Assembly: GCA_021234155.1 (NCBI GenBank)
Contig: JAJEKV010000038.1
Coordinates: forward strand, 3,460,810-3,524,809
Origin: Isoetes taiwanensis
Lineage: Eukaryota > Streptophyta > Lycopodiopsida > Isoetales > Isoetaceae
Reading direction: 5' to 3'
DNA: 64,000 bases
Part shown: piece after piece, positions 1-12,836 of the stretch
Position numbering within the stretch: the first letter of the stretch is position 1
How the letters are laid out: every line of letters starts with the position of its first letter
Notes under the pieces: model-generated
What the model was told of the DNA's origin: nothing
Databases searched by the model: none
Seen by the model: the letters and a program-made list of their open reading frames with translations, nothing else
Made by a program: the position numbers and the translations under genes

Positions 1-328
1 TCATGATAGAAAGTCTATGTCTTAAGGTCTGATAGATTTGAAGGTTATAAAATTGTGCAAGACCTTATTAAATTTATTTCTAATTTGGAGCACCATGCAT
101 TAAAGAATATGCAAACATACCCTCAGAGGCACTGGATGACAACCCTCCTGTGCAGCACCTTGTTACGAATAGAAAATCATAATTTTTGTACCCTAAAAAA
201 GGGGTATTGCCTAGATGTAGCTTCAAATAGATTTCAGATTCAGAAGAGGTAATTTTTGGGAACAGGAAATTTTGGGGCAAAAGCTTGGCGAGTGGCAGCA
301 GTGGCGTCGTGAACTGGGTGTGCGCGAA
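1..328. other. Left flank of the MULE, no gene seen
   Basis: No coding region is convincing here; the two short overlapping reading frames at 55-280 look like chance. Bases 132-171 (a stretch around ACAACCCTCC and GCACCTTGTTA) resemble bases 51945-51985, so both may be pieces of one dispersed repeat. The sequence just before 329 (TGCGCGAAG) and just after 33164 (TGACTGAAG) match at six of nine positions. That could be a decayed 9-bp target duplication of the MULE, but it is weak evidence. Confidence 0.4.
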
Positions 329-484
329 GAAAATTTCCTGGGCTCAGGATACATTTACCCTCGATTCGGTGATCCCGAGATAAAGATACCGATCTTCCCG
401 GATCCGGGCAGCGTCGGCGGTCCGTTGGGGAGACCCGTTGACGTCTGACACACGCCACGTCGGCCCGGTCCATCCCCGCCGTTC

Positions 485-489
485 AAACC
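485..489. repeat. 5-bp target duplication of LTR retrotransposon, left copy
   Basis: AAACC lies just before the 5' LTR and again at 25075-25079 just after the 3' LTR. The opposite MULE end is an independent empty-site control. Read on minus, it runs from the CCATCCCC region through CAAACC straight into GTGCCATCG, with no LTR element between. Confidence 0.75.
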
Positions 490-2079
490 TGTGACGTTCC
501 ACATATTTATACGCCTATTTAAGTATAAATACATGACACGTCACTATGAATAATTAATGGCACATTAATTATTCATAAGCTAAGGTTAGCTATGTTAATA
601 ATTAAATTATAAAGGTGGAAACCTAACCCAAAACCCTAATTTGAATTTAGGGCTTATCCTAATATTAAAAAGGGCTAAAATACCAAATTAGTTAATTAGT
701 GACATGCCACCTGGCCCAAATCGATTGGGCAAGGCAGGGTTTTCCATTTTGGACATCCAAGTTAGGGCTTTTGTGCCCCAATTCGAATTAGGAGCAATTG
801 GAGATGGGGGAGGAGGAAGCGGCCGACCGGGCACCCTTCAAAGAAATCGAGATGGAGCCATCCCAAGCCCGATTCGACCCGGTTGTCTCCAGTAGCTTAG
901 GTGTGTTATCGTAGGGTAAGCGCCTGGGCACTTGTTGTGTGTATTTCTTACGTTTCTCCGTGTTCTCTATGCTTTTGACTGTAGGAACTAACCCTTGATT
1001 GCAAAGGTGAGTTCTCCTTATCTCTGATTACGTACTTGCTCTTAAATGATGGATTGATAGTTCTTTGCATAGTATTACTCTTGAAATGGGGAATTAAGGG
1101 GGGTAGAGACCTCCTCGAGCCATGTTTATTAGTATGCTCCTAGGTAGATCCCTCAGCATTTCCCATTATATCGCGACTTTGTGCACAAAGAGACCACCGA
1201 GTCATGGATGCTATGGAATTGCTTAGCACCGAAGGGACGCAGTGGTGAAGTGGGGGTGGGGTCTTGCACGAACATACAAGGCTCTGGGACTCCTACAGCT
1301 AGGCCTCGATGGCCAATCATGTAGGGGCGGGTATGGGTCCCGACACTCCACGGAGTGCGGAGGTGTGACCCGGGGGGCACCACATTACTTTGTGTAGATT
1401 TAGGGGAGTAAGCTCTGGTGCGGATCGCGGGGTTCCCTGATGCGGCACGTATTCTCTAGCTCACCCATGGAACCCTTGCGATCACGGAAGGGGATGCTTC
1501 CCGACACCGCCTCATCCGACGGGGTCTTCATGAGAGCACAGGTAGGCTCGAAGGGTGATACCTTTGAGTCTGCGTCTCGGGAAGGCTATAGTGATGCCAT
1601 AGCATGATTCGACTCATCTGCAAAGTGTGCACAAGAGGGGCGGATGGAGTGGACAACCCTAGCCCGAAGTTCTATGCCCATAGCGCCATGCCAAGATTGA
1701 TACCTGTGATCTCTTTGAGACCTAGCCGTCGATGATCCTCAATTAGAGTCTGAACCAGGGTAGAACACGGGGTTTGGGGTGTTTTGCTTAGGATTAGATG
1801 CATATTCTTTGCCCTTAGTACTTGGATGGATGTGCCACCCTTCGTGGTGGTTATTTATATATGATTTATGTTGTGTGTGCGAACATGTATTCACGCCTTA
1901 ACTTAGGAGTCCCATTGAAGGCGTGGGCGAATGACACCTCCGTGTCCTTCACCCAGGGCATCTCTCCGATGGTCCGGAGTTAGGCGGAGAGGGCCACGCT
2001 CATGGTGAGCTGGTTGCCATGGGAGGAAGTCCACAGATGTATACGTCCCGGGCCCGTATATATATTAGGGGAGCATCCA
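490..2079 (+). repeat. 5' LTR
   Basis: Begins TGTGACGTTCC and ends GCATCCA, giving the usual TG...CA edges. It aligns along its length with 23508-25074. A TATA-like stretch (TTTAAGTATAAATA) lies near 516-530. Short reading frames inside it, such as 704-895, recur in the other LTR and look like chance. The two LTRs differ by many substitutions and by one- to five-base indels, especially in G/C-rich parts. Confidence 0.83.
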
Positions 2080-2082
2080 TGA

Positions 2083-2094
2083 TGGTATCGAGCC
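2083..2094 (+). other. Primer-binding site (Met-tRNA type)
   Basis: TGGTATCGAGCC starts three bases after the LTR edge. The usual plant initiator-Met-tRNA complement is TGGTATCAGAGC, so it is close but imperfect. It sets the element's orientation as plus. Confidence 0.7.
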
Positions 2095-3288
2095 ATGATT
2101 TTGGTTGGCCAGAATCATTGCTTGACAAAATCTTTAACCCAGTTAGTTTGGTAGTTGAGTGGGAGTTTAAGCTAGTTGGGTGCCTAACTTTTTGATTTAG
2201 TTTTGTGCTAGGTGGATGTAATAAATTGTGAGTTTGAAGTTAGGGGCGATTTTGGAGGGAAAAAGTTGTGACCTGAGGACCCAAGTTTAGATGGGCCATA
2301 ACTTTTTGTAGGTAGCTCAGATGAAGGCGAAAATGGTTCCAATGGATCGGGCACCTTCAAATACCCTAGGGGGGCACGTTTTCTGAGGTCGAAATGGCAA
2401 CACCAAGGCGAAAAGTCCAAAGGGGCGCTGCTGTCGGATAGGGTGTTTGTTTCAAAAAGTTATTGGCGATATAGCTTCAACGCTTCATATATACGGTCCG
2501 CCGTGTAAAAATACGCGTCCGTTTTAAAAAAAAAAAAGTTTTTCCTTTCTACCCGCGTTTTGTACCCATGACCAACCGCCTCCAACCCAACAATCTTTCC
2601 ATTTTGCCAACTCTCTTGATATGAAATATATATGTTTTATCCCTTTGTTATACATATATAATATTCTGTTTTATCCAGTTAGCAGTTTTTTTTTAAGCAA
2701 AAGGTACATCATGGGATTGAACCACTGACCTTCTGCACCAAAGCCAACACCTTTACCAATGAGCCAACTTCTTTCTTGAAGGGATTTAACCCTTTTCCTA
2801 ATATTTATAGTGCATCTATTCCATATTTAAATTAGAGGCGTGCCTTTGGTAAACCCACGTTGTGGAGGCAACAACTCCATCAGAGCAAGCTCTTTTGCCA
2901 TAGCCGCCGGAATAAGCGATCTTGCCATAGCCCGCGGAGTCGACCTCTCTACGCCATAGTAGGCCTCCCATTAGGCCGGTCATGCACTATCGTTTTCTTC
3001 CTGCGCGCCTTCCAACACTTACGTCGACATGGCCATCTTCCGATGTTAATCTAAAGTAATGTCGCTGAAACGGACCAGCGATTAGAGGAAGGAGACGAAT
3101 TCTTCATTTCCCCGCCAAGACGGATGCTCGTAGTGGAACTTCCCACCGTGAGACGGCATGACCAATATCTTATCCATGAACACTTAGAATGCAACCTTGT
3201 CCTTTTATTCTACCCCATTCACTCACGATGAGGAAATGCCTCCTCTCCCATATTCAATGAATAACCCATCTCTCTACTATTCAAGAGT
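2095..3288. other. Internal region of LTR retrotransposon, 5' part
   Basis: No recognisable coding sequence. It contains a tRNA-derived SINE at about 2683-2779. The copia insertion begins at 3294. Confidence 0.5.
2683..2779 (-). mobile_element. tRNA-derived SINE
   Basis: On minus it reads as a polymerase III promoter: an A-box-like TGGCTCATTGGTAAAGG (2750-2766), then a B-box core GGTTCAATCCC (2713-2723), then GATGTACCTTTTGC and an A-rich tail at about 2687-2697. A related copy lies at about 55896-55975. It is not a working tRNA gene, because the acceptor stem does not pair. Confidence 0.6.
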
Positions 3289-3293
3289 AGCTC

Positions 3294-3922
3294 CTCGAAG
3301 AAAATCTATAGAGGTAGTCACGCCAAGTGCCAACCACAGTTAGAATCAACCGTTTTTTCAATATTGAGACAACAAGAGCAATTCTCTAGCACATTTTAAA
3401 ACCAATAGCATTTGTTTAAATAGTTAAACCATTAACCATTGCCCAATGCACATATTCAAACACTATTAGATAAACTCCGAGAGCCCAAGCACTTAATATT
3501 CGATTAGTGTCAACCCTCTCCAGATTCGTCAATCCGAATACACAAACATCTATTTTTTCCCACCCATTTATTCACAGCTCCGTGGGTTTTAGATGCGTGT
3601 AGCGGCTTTCGGCAAGAAGCGAAGAACCGCGACATTCTATTTTACGCTTGCGGCTTGCAATATCCTTACGCATTAACATTTTCTTTGGGATCTTTCAAAC
3701 AATATCCCACATGCTTTTACAATAATTCAGCCCCAAACCATTGAATCAATTTGCATTAGGTATATTGAGTTTTCTAACTCAATACACTTGATACCTTCAC
3801 CTACATGAAGTTTGAACTTCAATTGAATCAATCAACCTCCCTATAGTCATCTGAAGCAGTCAATACTGTGATTATCTGGACCTGCCTTCAATATGCACTA
3901 TAACATGACAATACTATTAACA
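3294..3922 (-). repeat. copia 3' LTR
   Basis: Matches 8294-9164 once the 235-bp insertion there is removed. On minus it begins TGTTAATAGTATTG after the polypurine tract at about 3923-3933 and ends near AGATTTTCTTC. The last bases (TCGAAG against TGAAG) are slightly altered. Confidence 0.85.
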
Positions 3923-3933
3923 TTCCCCCTTCA

Positions 3934-6900
3934 TGTTATGTAATAATGCATATTGAATTAATCTTCTCGGTTCACAAATCTTCCTTCGAGCAAGACCTTT
4001 TGTTAAAATGTCTCGCTAAGTTGTACTACTAAGATTAACATAGATCAACTTTGCTAGTCCCTTCTCGTGACTTCCCTAATAAAATGTAATTCTAATCCAA
4101 TATGCTTGGACCTCTCGCATTTAAAACTTGGATCCTTTGACATTGCTATACAACTTGTCTTTGTCACAATATATCCGAGTAGCCTCGGTTGTGGAAATCC
4201 AAATTCAATAAGCAGTCTTCTTTCCCAAATGAGTTCTCTCACACAAGAAAGGCGTGAAAGATATTACGCTTCAGCACTAGATAAAGCAATTGAGCTTTGC
4301 TTCTTGCATTTCCATGATATTGGTCCTCCACCTAATAACATTAAATATCGGATGTGGATCTTCTAGTGTCTATGCAACCTCCCCTACGCATCACAATGAT
4401 GAGCTTAAAATCATATTCTCTGTGCAATAAGTTACCCCTACATCCATAGTCCCTTTGAGATATCGAGAACACGTTTTTTGCTTTCAATGATCCCTTCCCG
4501 GATCATTGTTATATCTACTCAACATATTTCCAATATGAGATATGTCTGGCCTTGTGCAATTTGCAACATAGGATAAACACCCTACTAATGATCTGTAAGG
4601 AGTCTTAGCCATTTCAGATCTTTCAGTGTCATCTTTAGGACTCATGTGCTCAAATAATTTATGACCTGATGCTGCGCAGTGTGTTTTTCGTGTATTGCCT
4701 TTGCTCCAACTTAAATTTTTTAAGCATGCTTTCAATTTGCCCCCTTTGAGTGAGAGTAATTATTTTATTTTCTCGATCCCTTTTGACCTCAACACCCAAG
4801 AACTTCTGTAATTCTCCAAGATCGACATTTTGAATCTCACATTTAAGATATCTTTGCACTGCTCTAGACATGTTTTACCCTTTGCTATCATGATGTTGTC
4901 ATCAACATAAAGTGCAATAATGCACCATTCATTCCCAGCCACAAATTTATAGATATTTCCATCATTATTAAATTTGTTGAATCCCTGCTCAATCAAATAG
5001 GAATCCATGCATTTATACCACTCTCGAGGTGATTGCTTGAGTCCATATACTTCTCTTTTTAATTTCCAGACTTTACCTTCCCCTTCCTCAAAACCAGGGG
5101 GTTGTTTCATGAATATCTCTTCTTCAAGCTTAGCATTTAGAAAGGCAGTGTTAACATCCATGTGATGTATTTCAAGGTCACAAGCATTGGCTATTGACAA
5201 CAACATTCGGATGCTATTCATTTTGACAAGAGGCGAGAAAGTCTCCTCATAATCAAGGCCTTTTTTCTGTGAAAAACCTTGTGCTACTAGCCATGGCCTT
5301 ATACTTTGGGGTTTTCCCATCAGGGCCAGTTTTCAGCTTGAATAGCCACTTGTTACCTACTATGTTTTGTCCTTCAGGTGCATCTACCAACTCAAAGGTT
5401 TCTGTTCTTCTGAAAGAGGCCAATTCATCATTCATGGCTTTTATCCATTCAGCTTTATCATGTTTAGTTAATGCTTCATAATAAGTCTTTGGAACATTAG
5501 TATCTAGATGCATTAGGATTTCAAACAATTCATGAATCTCACCTTCATTCTCCTGAAGTCTCTTGCTCCTTCCAAATTGGTCTCGTCCATGTTGGCTTGT
5601 ATCTATTGCTAATCCTTCCTGCAACCTTTGAACTTCGTTAGCCTCTTTTTCCTTGTGCAGCGGCGGTTGCTCGCGATTATCTTGCACTTTGGTATGATAT
5701 TATTCTCCCTCATCAACATCAAGTTTGCGGCATTCTCTAATTGATTAGCAACATCCGTCTCATGTGAAGTTGACCCTAACTTCATATGCATCGATTCTAT
5801 ATCGAATCGAATATGTTAGTTGCTCATTTTCTTGAGTAGCTTTGACTTCATCACTTCCTTCTTCTTCTTTTTATTTCGATGATTTGCACTCTCATCAACA
5901 TCCACGTGTATTCACCTTTGGTATTAATTTATAAAATTGGTCTTCATCAAAGATAACATCTCGACTTATTACCACTTTCCTTTTGTGTGGATCATACAAT
6001 CTATAGGCCTTTGATCTGTGCATCATAGCCTACCATATACGTTATCAATGATTTGTCATCTAGTTTCTTTTGAGCTCATCGGTATGTGTACAAATGCCAA
6101 GCATCCGGTATGCCTTTAATTTTTTCATATTGAGGTACTTTCCCAGACCATAACATTTCGAATTGTACCTTGCACCGCCAATGAAGGTAGCATGTTTTGT
6201 ACATGAACAAAGCTAACTCGACGGCTTCATCCCAAAGAAAATTTGGCAATCCCGAGTATTTTAGCATACTTCCCAATCGCATTCAAGATTGTCCTGCTCT
6301 TCCTTTCTCGCTATCCCATTCTCATGAGGTGAGTACCGCAAGTAAGTTGTCTTTTAATTCCTTTCTTCTTGCAATTATTGTTTGAATTCATCGGATATGA
6401 ACTCCCCTCTCTATCCGACCTCAAACACTTAATTTTTTCTTCCTGTTTGAGTTTCAACTTCATTAACAAACCGCTTGAATGTTTCAAATGTCCGCATCCT
6501 TAGTCTTTAAGCAATAGACAAATGTCTTCCTGCTAAAATCATCAATAAGAGTCATGAAGTATCTTTTGCCACTTAGACTTGTCACATTTAATGGTCCACA
6601 TAGATCATTGTGAATCAGGATCTAGCATCCTTTGGCCCTTTTTAAGAGATTTTTTAAAAGGTAGTCTCTTGATGCTTCCCCTAATATACATCCTGCACAC
6701 TTTAGCTCTTCAGCACTTTTGCTAGCATTAATCATTCCTTTTTTCATCAGGAGTTCAATAGTTCTGGAGTTCACATGACATAATCTATGATGCCAATTTT
6801 TCAAGGTTGGGAGACCAACATAATTAATGTTGGGCAGTATATGATCATTGCACAAGCCAAACAAATTGCCAATTCTTTTTCCCAAGAACATCATTTTATT

Positions 6901-8280
6901 ATTGAGAAAAACCTTACAATGTAACTTCTCAAATAGGACCTTGTAGCCTAGGTCCACTAACCCAGAGACAAATCGAGATTCCTTACTAACCTAGGTACAC
7001 AAAGAACATTTTCTAATTGTAACTTCTTCCCCTCTAAATCAAACAATTCCAAAACACCAACGTCTTCTATTTCTTGAAGATCCCCATTCCCTAGTTGAAC
7101 ATGTCCACCTTTTCTTCCTCCTTGCAACTTTGAGAATATTGGAGTTTGTCACATCGTTTTTTTCAGCTCCAGAATCTATGATAATTACATCATGATCAAT
7201 GTTATCTTTAACAAGAGAAAACATTTTAGGTATGCTTACCTCAGCATCTTCATCGAGCTCCTCTTCCTCAGTTTGTTTGTCTTCAGTAAGATTAACTGTG
7301 GGATTCCTTTTTTGTGTTCCTCTCCCCGTTCTCATACCCTCTCTTGTAATTAGGATTCTTATCCTTTCTCGTACTTTTTAGGACTTGGACAAACTTTGTC
7401 GCCATATGACCTTTACCTTCACAATTATAGCATATTATTTTTTTCTCAGTTCTTGGGCAGTCAGCTTTAAGATGGCCATAGCTATTGCAATTATAGCATG
7501 GTCCTACCTTCTTTTTTTCCTTATTTCTTTTGTATCTTCCAGTGTACAATACTTCAGAGTTATCCTCATCATCATCATGCACTTTACTCTGCTCAAACTC
7601 AGTTCGTACTATTTTAATGGCATGCTCCTTGGACTTTGCAATATTCCTTTATCGTGGTTGCAAGATGGAAATTATGAGCTACTTGCGCAGATATAGCCAA
7701 CAACTGATATTCTTCATTGAGGATGACTCCAAAGACCCTCAAGGTCGCAAATAATAGAGTCAAACTTTTCAAAGAACTCATATGTTATCCTTTTTCATGC
7801 AGCTTTAACCTTCTCAACCGCTTCTCCAATACATCAATTTGAGATGAAGTCTTGGCTTCATACTCTTTAATTAAATACATCCACATTTCTCTTGGAGTCA
7901 TACCCCTCCGCCTTCAACAAATTGCAGATCCCACTTTGCAAATCGATGATTGCCCGGGCCTCCATACTTTTATTTTTTCATCTTCACCAATCTCAGTTGC
8001 GGTCTTTGGATGAGTTCAGCGGTCCACTTTCAGCAGGTTTGCCCTTTAAGGTAGACCCTTCACCACTTGAGCTGGAGCTTGTTCCCCTTGATAGAAGTCC
8101 TCGCTCTTACAATCACAAAGAATTACTAGCGGCTTTGGATCAACCAAGTACCATAATTTTTCAAACTCGGCACTTCTCTAATGCTCTTCGCCCAAATTTG
8201 AAAGCCTCCATCTCCTTTGAATACCTCTATGGAATTTAGCAAATTAGCTCCAAAACGAGTAGCCATGCTTCTTCAACCTA
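3934..8280 (-). pseudogene. copia gag-pol remnant
   Basis: Reading on minus from 8.2 kb down. Gag has two CCHC-type zinc knuckles at about 7510-7420; the first is CYNCNSYGHLKADC, and the second has lost its last Cys. The aspartic protease motif DSGA is near 7165. A pre-integrase region with His and CxxC residues lies at 6957-6622. Part of the integrase core is at 6282-6076. Reverse transcriptase spans 5687-4760 with the DVNTAFLNA, YGLKQSPREWY and YVDD motifs. RNase H spans about 4735-4060 with the TRPDI and RSKHI motifs. These pieces lie in different frames with stops between them. In life the polyprotein would package RNA, copy it to cDNA and insert it. Length and order fit a full-length copia element. 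Confidence 0.9.
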
Positions 8281-8293
8281 GCTCTGATACCAA

Positions 8294-9164
8294 TGAAGAA
8301 AATCTATAGAGGTAGTCTACACAAGTGCCAACACCCGGGGGATTCACCTTTATCACATGAGCATATGCCACCTGCGTGCTTAAGGTGAGAAGAAACACCC
8401 TATATCGTGCATAAAAAGTGTTGGAAAAAACACCCTTCCGTGGAGAAAATACACTAGAATGTCGCGAAGAGGGGATTTAAACCCTAGTATCGTCTGAAAA
8501 ACATCGAGAAAAAACCCCCTTCCACACACTCATTAGGTTTATACGGGTCTTCTGTGTGAATCCCCCGGGTGCCAACACAGTTAGAATCAACCGTTTTTTT
8601 CAATATTGAGACAACAAGAGCAATTCTCTAGCACATCTTAAAACCAATAGCGTTTGTTTAAATAGTTAAACCATTAACCATTGCCCAATGCACATATTCA
8701 AACACTATTAGATAAACTGCGAGAGCCCAAGCACTTAATATTCGATCAGTGTCAACCCTCTCCGGGATTAGTCAATCAGAATACAAAACATCTATTTTTC
8801 CCACCCATTTATTCCGCGCTCCGCTCGGTTTAGATGCGTTAAGTAGTGCCTCGGCAAGGCGAAGAACACGACATTCTATTTTCTGCTTGTAGCTTGCAAT
8901 ATCCCACAGGCATTAACATTTTCTTGGGATCTTTCAAACAATATCCCACATGCGTTTTTACAATAATTCAGCCCCGAACCATTGAATCAATTTGCATTAG
9001 GTATATTGCGTTTTTCTAACTCAATACACTTGATACCTTCACCTATATGAAGTTTGAACTTCAATTGAATCAATCAACCTCCCTATAGTCATCTGAAGCA
9101 GTCAATACTGTGATTATCTGCACCTGCCTTCAATATGCACTATAACATGACAATACTATTAACA
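8294..9164 (-). repeat. copia 5' LTR, carrying a small insertion
   Basis: Pair of 3294-3922. It is longer because of the inverted-repeat element at 8335-8569. The primer site follows directly on minus. Confidence 0.88.
8335..8569. mobile_element. 235-bp element with inverted ends and 9-bp target duplication
   Basis: The ends are CCGGGGGATTCAC and GTGAATCCCCCGG, a perfect 13-base inverted pair. TGCCAACAC flanks both sides (8326-8334 and 8570-8578). The other copia LTR has an uninterrupted GTGCCAACCACAG at the matching place and so serves as the empty site. A 9-bp duplication points to a non-autonomous Mutator-like element. No coding sequence is visible. It must be younger than the copia insertion. 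Confidence 0.8.
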
Positions 9165-9569
9165 AGCTCTGTTTTCCTAATGTAAACCATTCTAGTTTAT
9201 AAATTCTTGTCCTTAATCTTCAATTAACTAGATGCTTCTTCCATGTATCACTTTGAACCGCCACATGACTCTACCTACTGTTATCTCGACTTGCAGTACA
9301 TCTTCACTCGTTCCAATTCTACACAAGAATATTCTACCATACTGGAATTCCTTTTAGTCGATCACTTAGAATTCTTCTAGTATATTAATCTAATGCAAAC
9401 CAACCATTGTTGTCCAGTCAACTCTCCCTAGGATATCCCGACGTGGTCCGGGCAAAGTATTTCCAACCATTATTTTAATGCCTAAACGTCTTTAAGTTCC
9501 AAGAAAATGAACTTAACGTGATTCCAAGGGATTATGTGAATATCCCAAAGGACAATACCACCCAAAGAC

Positions 9570-9715
9570 CCCTCAAATTAGGCCTCCTCTATTCAGAGAT
9601 CTTGTGTTCAAGTCTCTGGGGGTACGTCATGTGTCCTCATGGACGCTGCTAATGTGCCATGACGTATAGCTGCTATCTACCTATCTATCTATATAAAAAA
9701 AAAAAAACAAAAAGG
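9570..9715 (+). mobile_element. Probable SINE with poly(A) tail
   Basis: A B-box-like GTGTTCAAGTCTC (about 9604-9616) is followed about 80 bases later by a TCTA-repeat run and an A-rich tail (9694-9713). The A box is not clear, so the 5' edge is uncertain. Confidence 0.4.
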
Positions 9716-12700
9716 GTCCTTTGTGAATTCAATTCACCATATTGTCCTAAGACATCGACGTCTTCTTCCCTAAGCCATACACCAAATCTTTAAAGAGTTT
9801 TTTCGACTCTTGTTGCCTTTCAAGGCTGCGGGTATATCTTTGCATGTTAGCAAAGACTAACCTCCATGTTAGAAAATAACCTTTCTATCCAGATTGCTAA
9901 ATATCATGCATTAAGGTCCTTTATTCCTTCTCTTCTTCAATATGTTTTCTAAGTCTATGATCAATTTTCAGTATTCCGACCCTTACGTCTACCATAGCGT
10001 ATACAAATCACCCTTTTGTTGTGATCTTTATTCAGTAGAGTCACCAATCCAATTACTCCTTTTACGTGATCCGTTAACCGCCTTGTAGCTTCTAAGCCGC
10101 TATTATATGCTCCTCGCTGTTGTCAACCCACCTATCATTGGGGTTATGATTCAACATTGTCCTACATCCACGGAAATGTTAGTCATTACATTTCTCTGTC
10201 CTGATGATGCTATAACTTGTTCGGCATTCCAAATAACTTGGCATCCTCATTTACGCCATAGTCATGGCCTAGGAGCGGTGAGCCTTAAGTAAGTTACACG
10301 GAGTCATCAAGGTGCTTGCCTTGTATTTTGTGAGCCTTTCTACAATTACCTACGTTTAATATAACCCGGCTTGTATCAATGTTCAAGTCCTCAGATATGT
10401 TAACTTGCACCTCCATGTAACCCATGGCGTCACCTCTCCTGATCGATCCGGTATGGATCATGTGGGAAAGCTAGTCTTAGGTGTCTATGCAAGATACATT
10501 CAACATTTAGCGGTAACTACTATTAAGCTACTTATCCTGGAATTGTACTATTGTACTACTCAACCCCACTACCTTAAACTTTATTCTATTGGCCGTTGAC
10601 ATTTATTTCAAGTGCCAACTACCACATCATACCCTAGCATGCAAATCTTTGACAGTCCTTTTGCACATTTCAAACGTATCTCCGGATCCTTCATCGGTAA
10701 CTTTAGGATACCCTCGTCTTTTCTCTCCTTGCAGGCCGCCACCTAAATTACCTCCCTAAGATGTTTATCGTATATGTACATGGTATGTACATAATAAACA
10801 TATCTCCACATTCCACAATGCTAGAGCTCTGCTCTAACTTAGCTAAAGTGTAAGCTTGGTAGTTCCTTGAAACAAAACCTATTGCCTATGTACCTTTATA
10901 ATGTGGGTCGAGCCACCGACTTCCTAATCAAGTGGCCAACTCTATGTTGGAAATCTATATCTTTGCCTACATTTTTTATAGGATCCCCTACTACTTTAAC
11001 CATCCCTTTAGTGCCTTATGGTATTCCAAATGTATATACATTATGATTACCATCCATGGATTATGCCATAATTCCGAAGGTTTACTACCCCAGATGAGGA
11101 GCTTTTCTAAAGGTTTCGTTCGCTAAGGATCTTTTGTGTTCCATATTACCCATGCTTAGCTACAATTTACCTATTTTTCTTAAGTTATCATGTGGACTTC
11201 AGCTTTTGATCAGCTTCAAATGCTGTCATCTTTGGCTCCCTCATAATGAAGTCGAAGCACTAAAACCTCCTGGTCTTCTAATAGGAAAACTCAAACTCAA
11301 TGTTTCAATCTTCGTTAGTAACCGCCATATGGTTATCCAATTCCTTGCCCTCTTAAGCGTTTCAAACTCAAAATCTCTAACGGGTCTATGCCTCAAGGCA
11401 ACGGATCCTCCACCTTCTACTTCAGTACCTATAATTGTTCCCCGCGAGTAGGGTAACTTTTAGGATATATGGACTACTAGTCTATATAATCTCACTCCTT
11501 GTAATCTATACACCTCGTCTTGATTTTTTTTATCGGGACTTAGAGTTCATATGTATTGCCCCTTCTCGGTTACCCCTAAAGACATAATCGCCAAAGTCAT
11601 CATACTCCTTCTTTTCTTCCATCAGGGGGACGCGATATTTTTATACATCTTTTCATTCCCAAAACCAAATAAATGCTCTCAGCTTATAATAATTAAGTAA
11701 TTCATTGGTATCTAGAACCTTTGAGTGGCTAAGCTCTCATTATCGTTTATTCCAACACCATTCCAACCATCCTCGGGATGTTTTTGAATGTAACATCACC
11801 GTATATGCTAGACTTACTCTAGCTATTCTCACTGATTTAAACTTTTCTCATCTTCCTTGGTACGACGTATCTAAGATAGTCAACTCCAAACATTGGGATA
11901 ACTTGAATGCTTATCTCTGGTAAAGCATACCTAATCCAATATCTTCGTATATAACCATATCATTACTTCCCTCGCCTTGTACGAATATTCTACTATCTTT
12001 TAATATGATATACATCTGAATATCACAATTGACATCCTCGATATGATCACCACTATAGTATTTGATACTACTAAATCCTTCCTACATCCAAGACCGCTAC
12101 GTTGTTATTATATGATATAGTAACATGTGTGCACCAATCCTAAGTCTAGACTCCTATGTAACTTGTTGACATAGGCATCTAACTATATTCAGACTTGCGG
12201 CCAACTTAATTCCCCAACTTGGTTATCTAGTACCCTACACATGTTGTGGTTTTGACACCACTAACCTTACTTTGCCTTCGTCCTCAAGCTCTAGACTTTG
12301 GTACATTCAACGTGTTATTTGAAACGTTGTTTACAACAACTTTCAAGCAACTCTTGTCTCCCACTTGTCGTGTGGGTATATTACTTGCCTTCCTAATGTA
12401 TCATTAGTTGAAGGTCAACTTCCCTTCATAATCTAGCTTCACCAAAGATCCAACATACCTTGCAGCTTTTCGATGGTTGCGCCTGTTCCTACCAATTGTC
12501 GTTTTCTCTTGACCTTATGTGGAAACTACGTTCCACACTATTCTCCAGTCTGTTATACGGCATCTCGATGCTCCCAACAGACATAACATGTGTCCATTTC
12601 CTTAATTTATACTATCCATAATGGTCATGCATTTCACCAACATCATTAAGCATATCCACGAGGCTACGTGGTCTTCTTAGTCGTCTATACTCTTGCATCT

Positions 12701-12805
12701 TTCATGCCTCAGGAACACAATGTATATGTGATTTTATAATCCATAGCTTATGGATCGATATCCTCATACACCATGACCTTCAAGGTCCCATGGGGGGGTG
12801 ACTTA

Positions 12806-12836
12806 ATATATTTATTTATTTATTTATTTATTTATT
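12806..12836. repeat. ATTT microsatellite
   Basis: About seven tandem copies of ATTT, following a G run. Confidence 0.9.

Larger units (their letters stand above)
3294..9164 (-). mobile_element. Ty1/copia retrotransposon
   Basis: Direct LTRs lie at 3294-3922 and 8294-9164. The element reads on minus: 5' LTR on the right, then a Met-tRNA primer site TTGGTATCAGAGC (8281-8293). The gag-pol remains come in the order zinc knuckles, protease, integrase, reverse transcriptase, RNase H, which is the Ty1/copia order. A polypurine tract TGAAGGGGGAA precedes the left-hand (3') LTR. The 5-bp duplication AGCTC occurs at 3289-3293 and 9165-9169. It sits inside the larger LTR retrotransposon. All coding frames are interrupted, so this copy is dead unless some breaks are sequence error. 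Confidence 0.92.
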
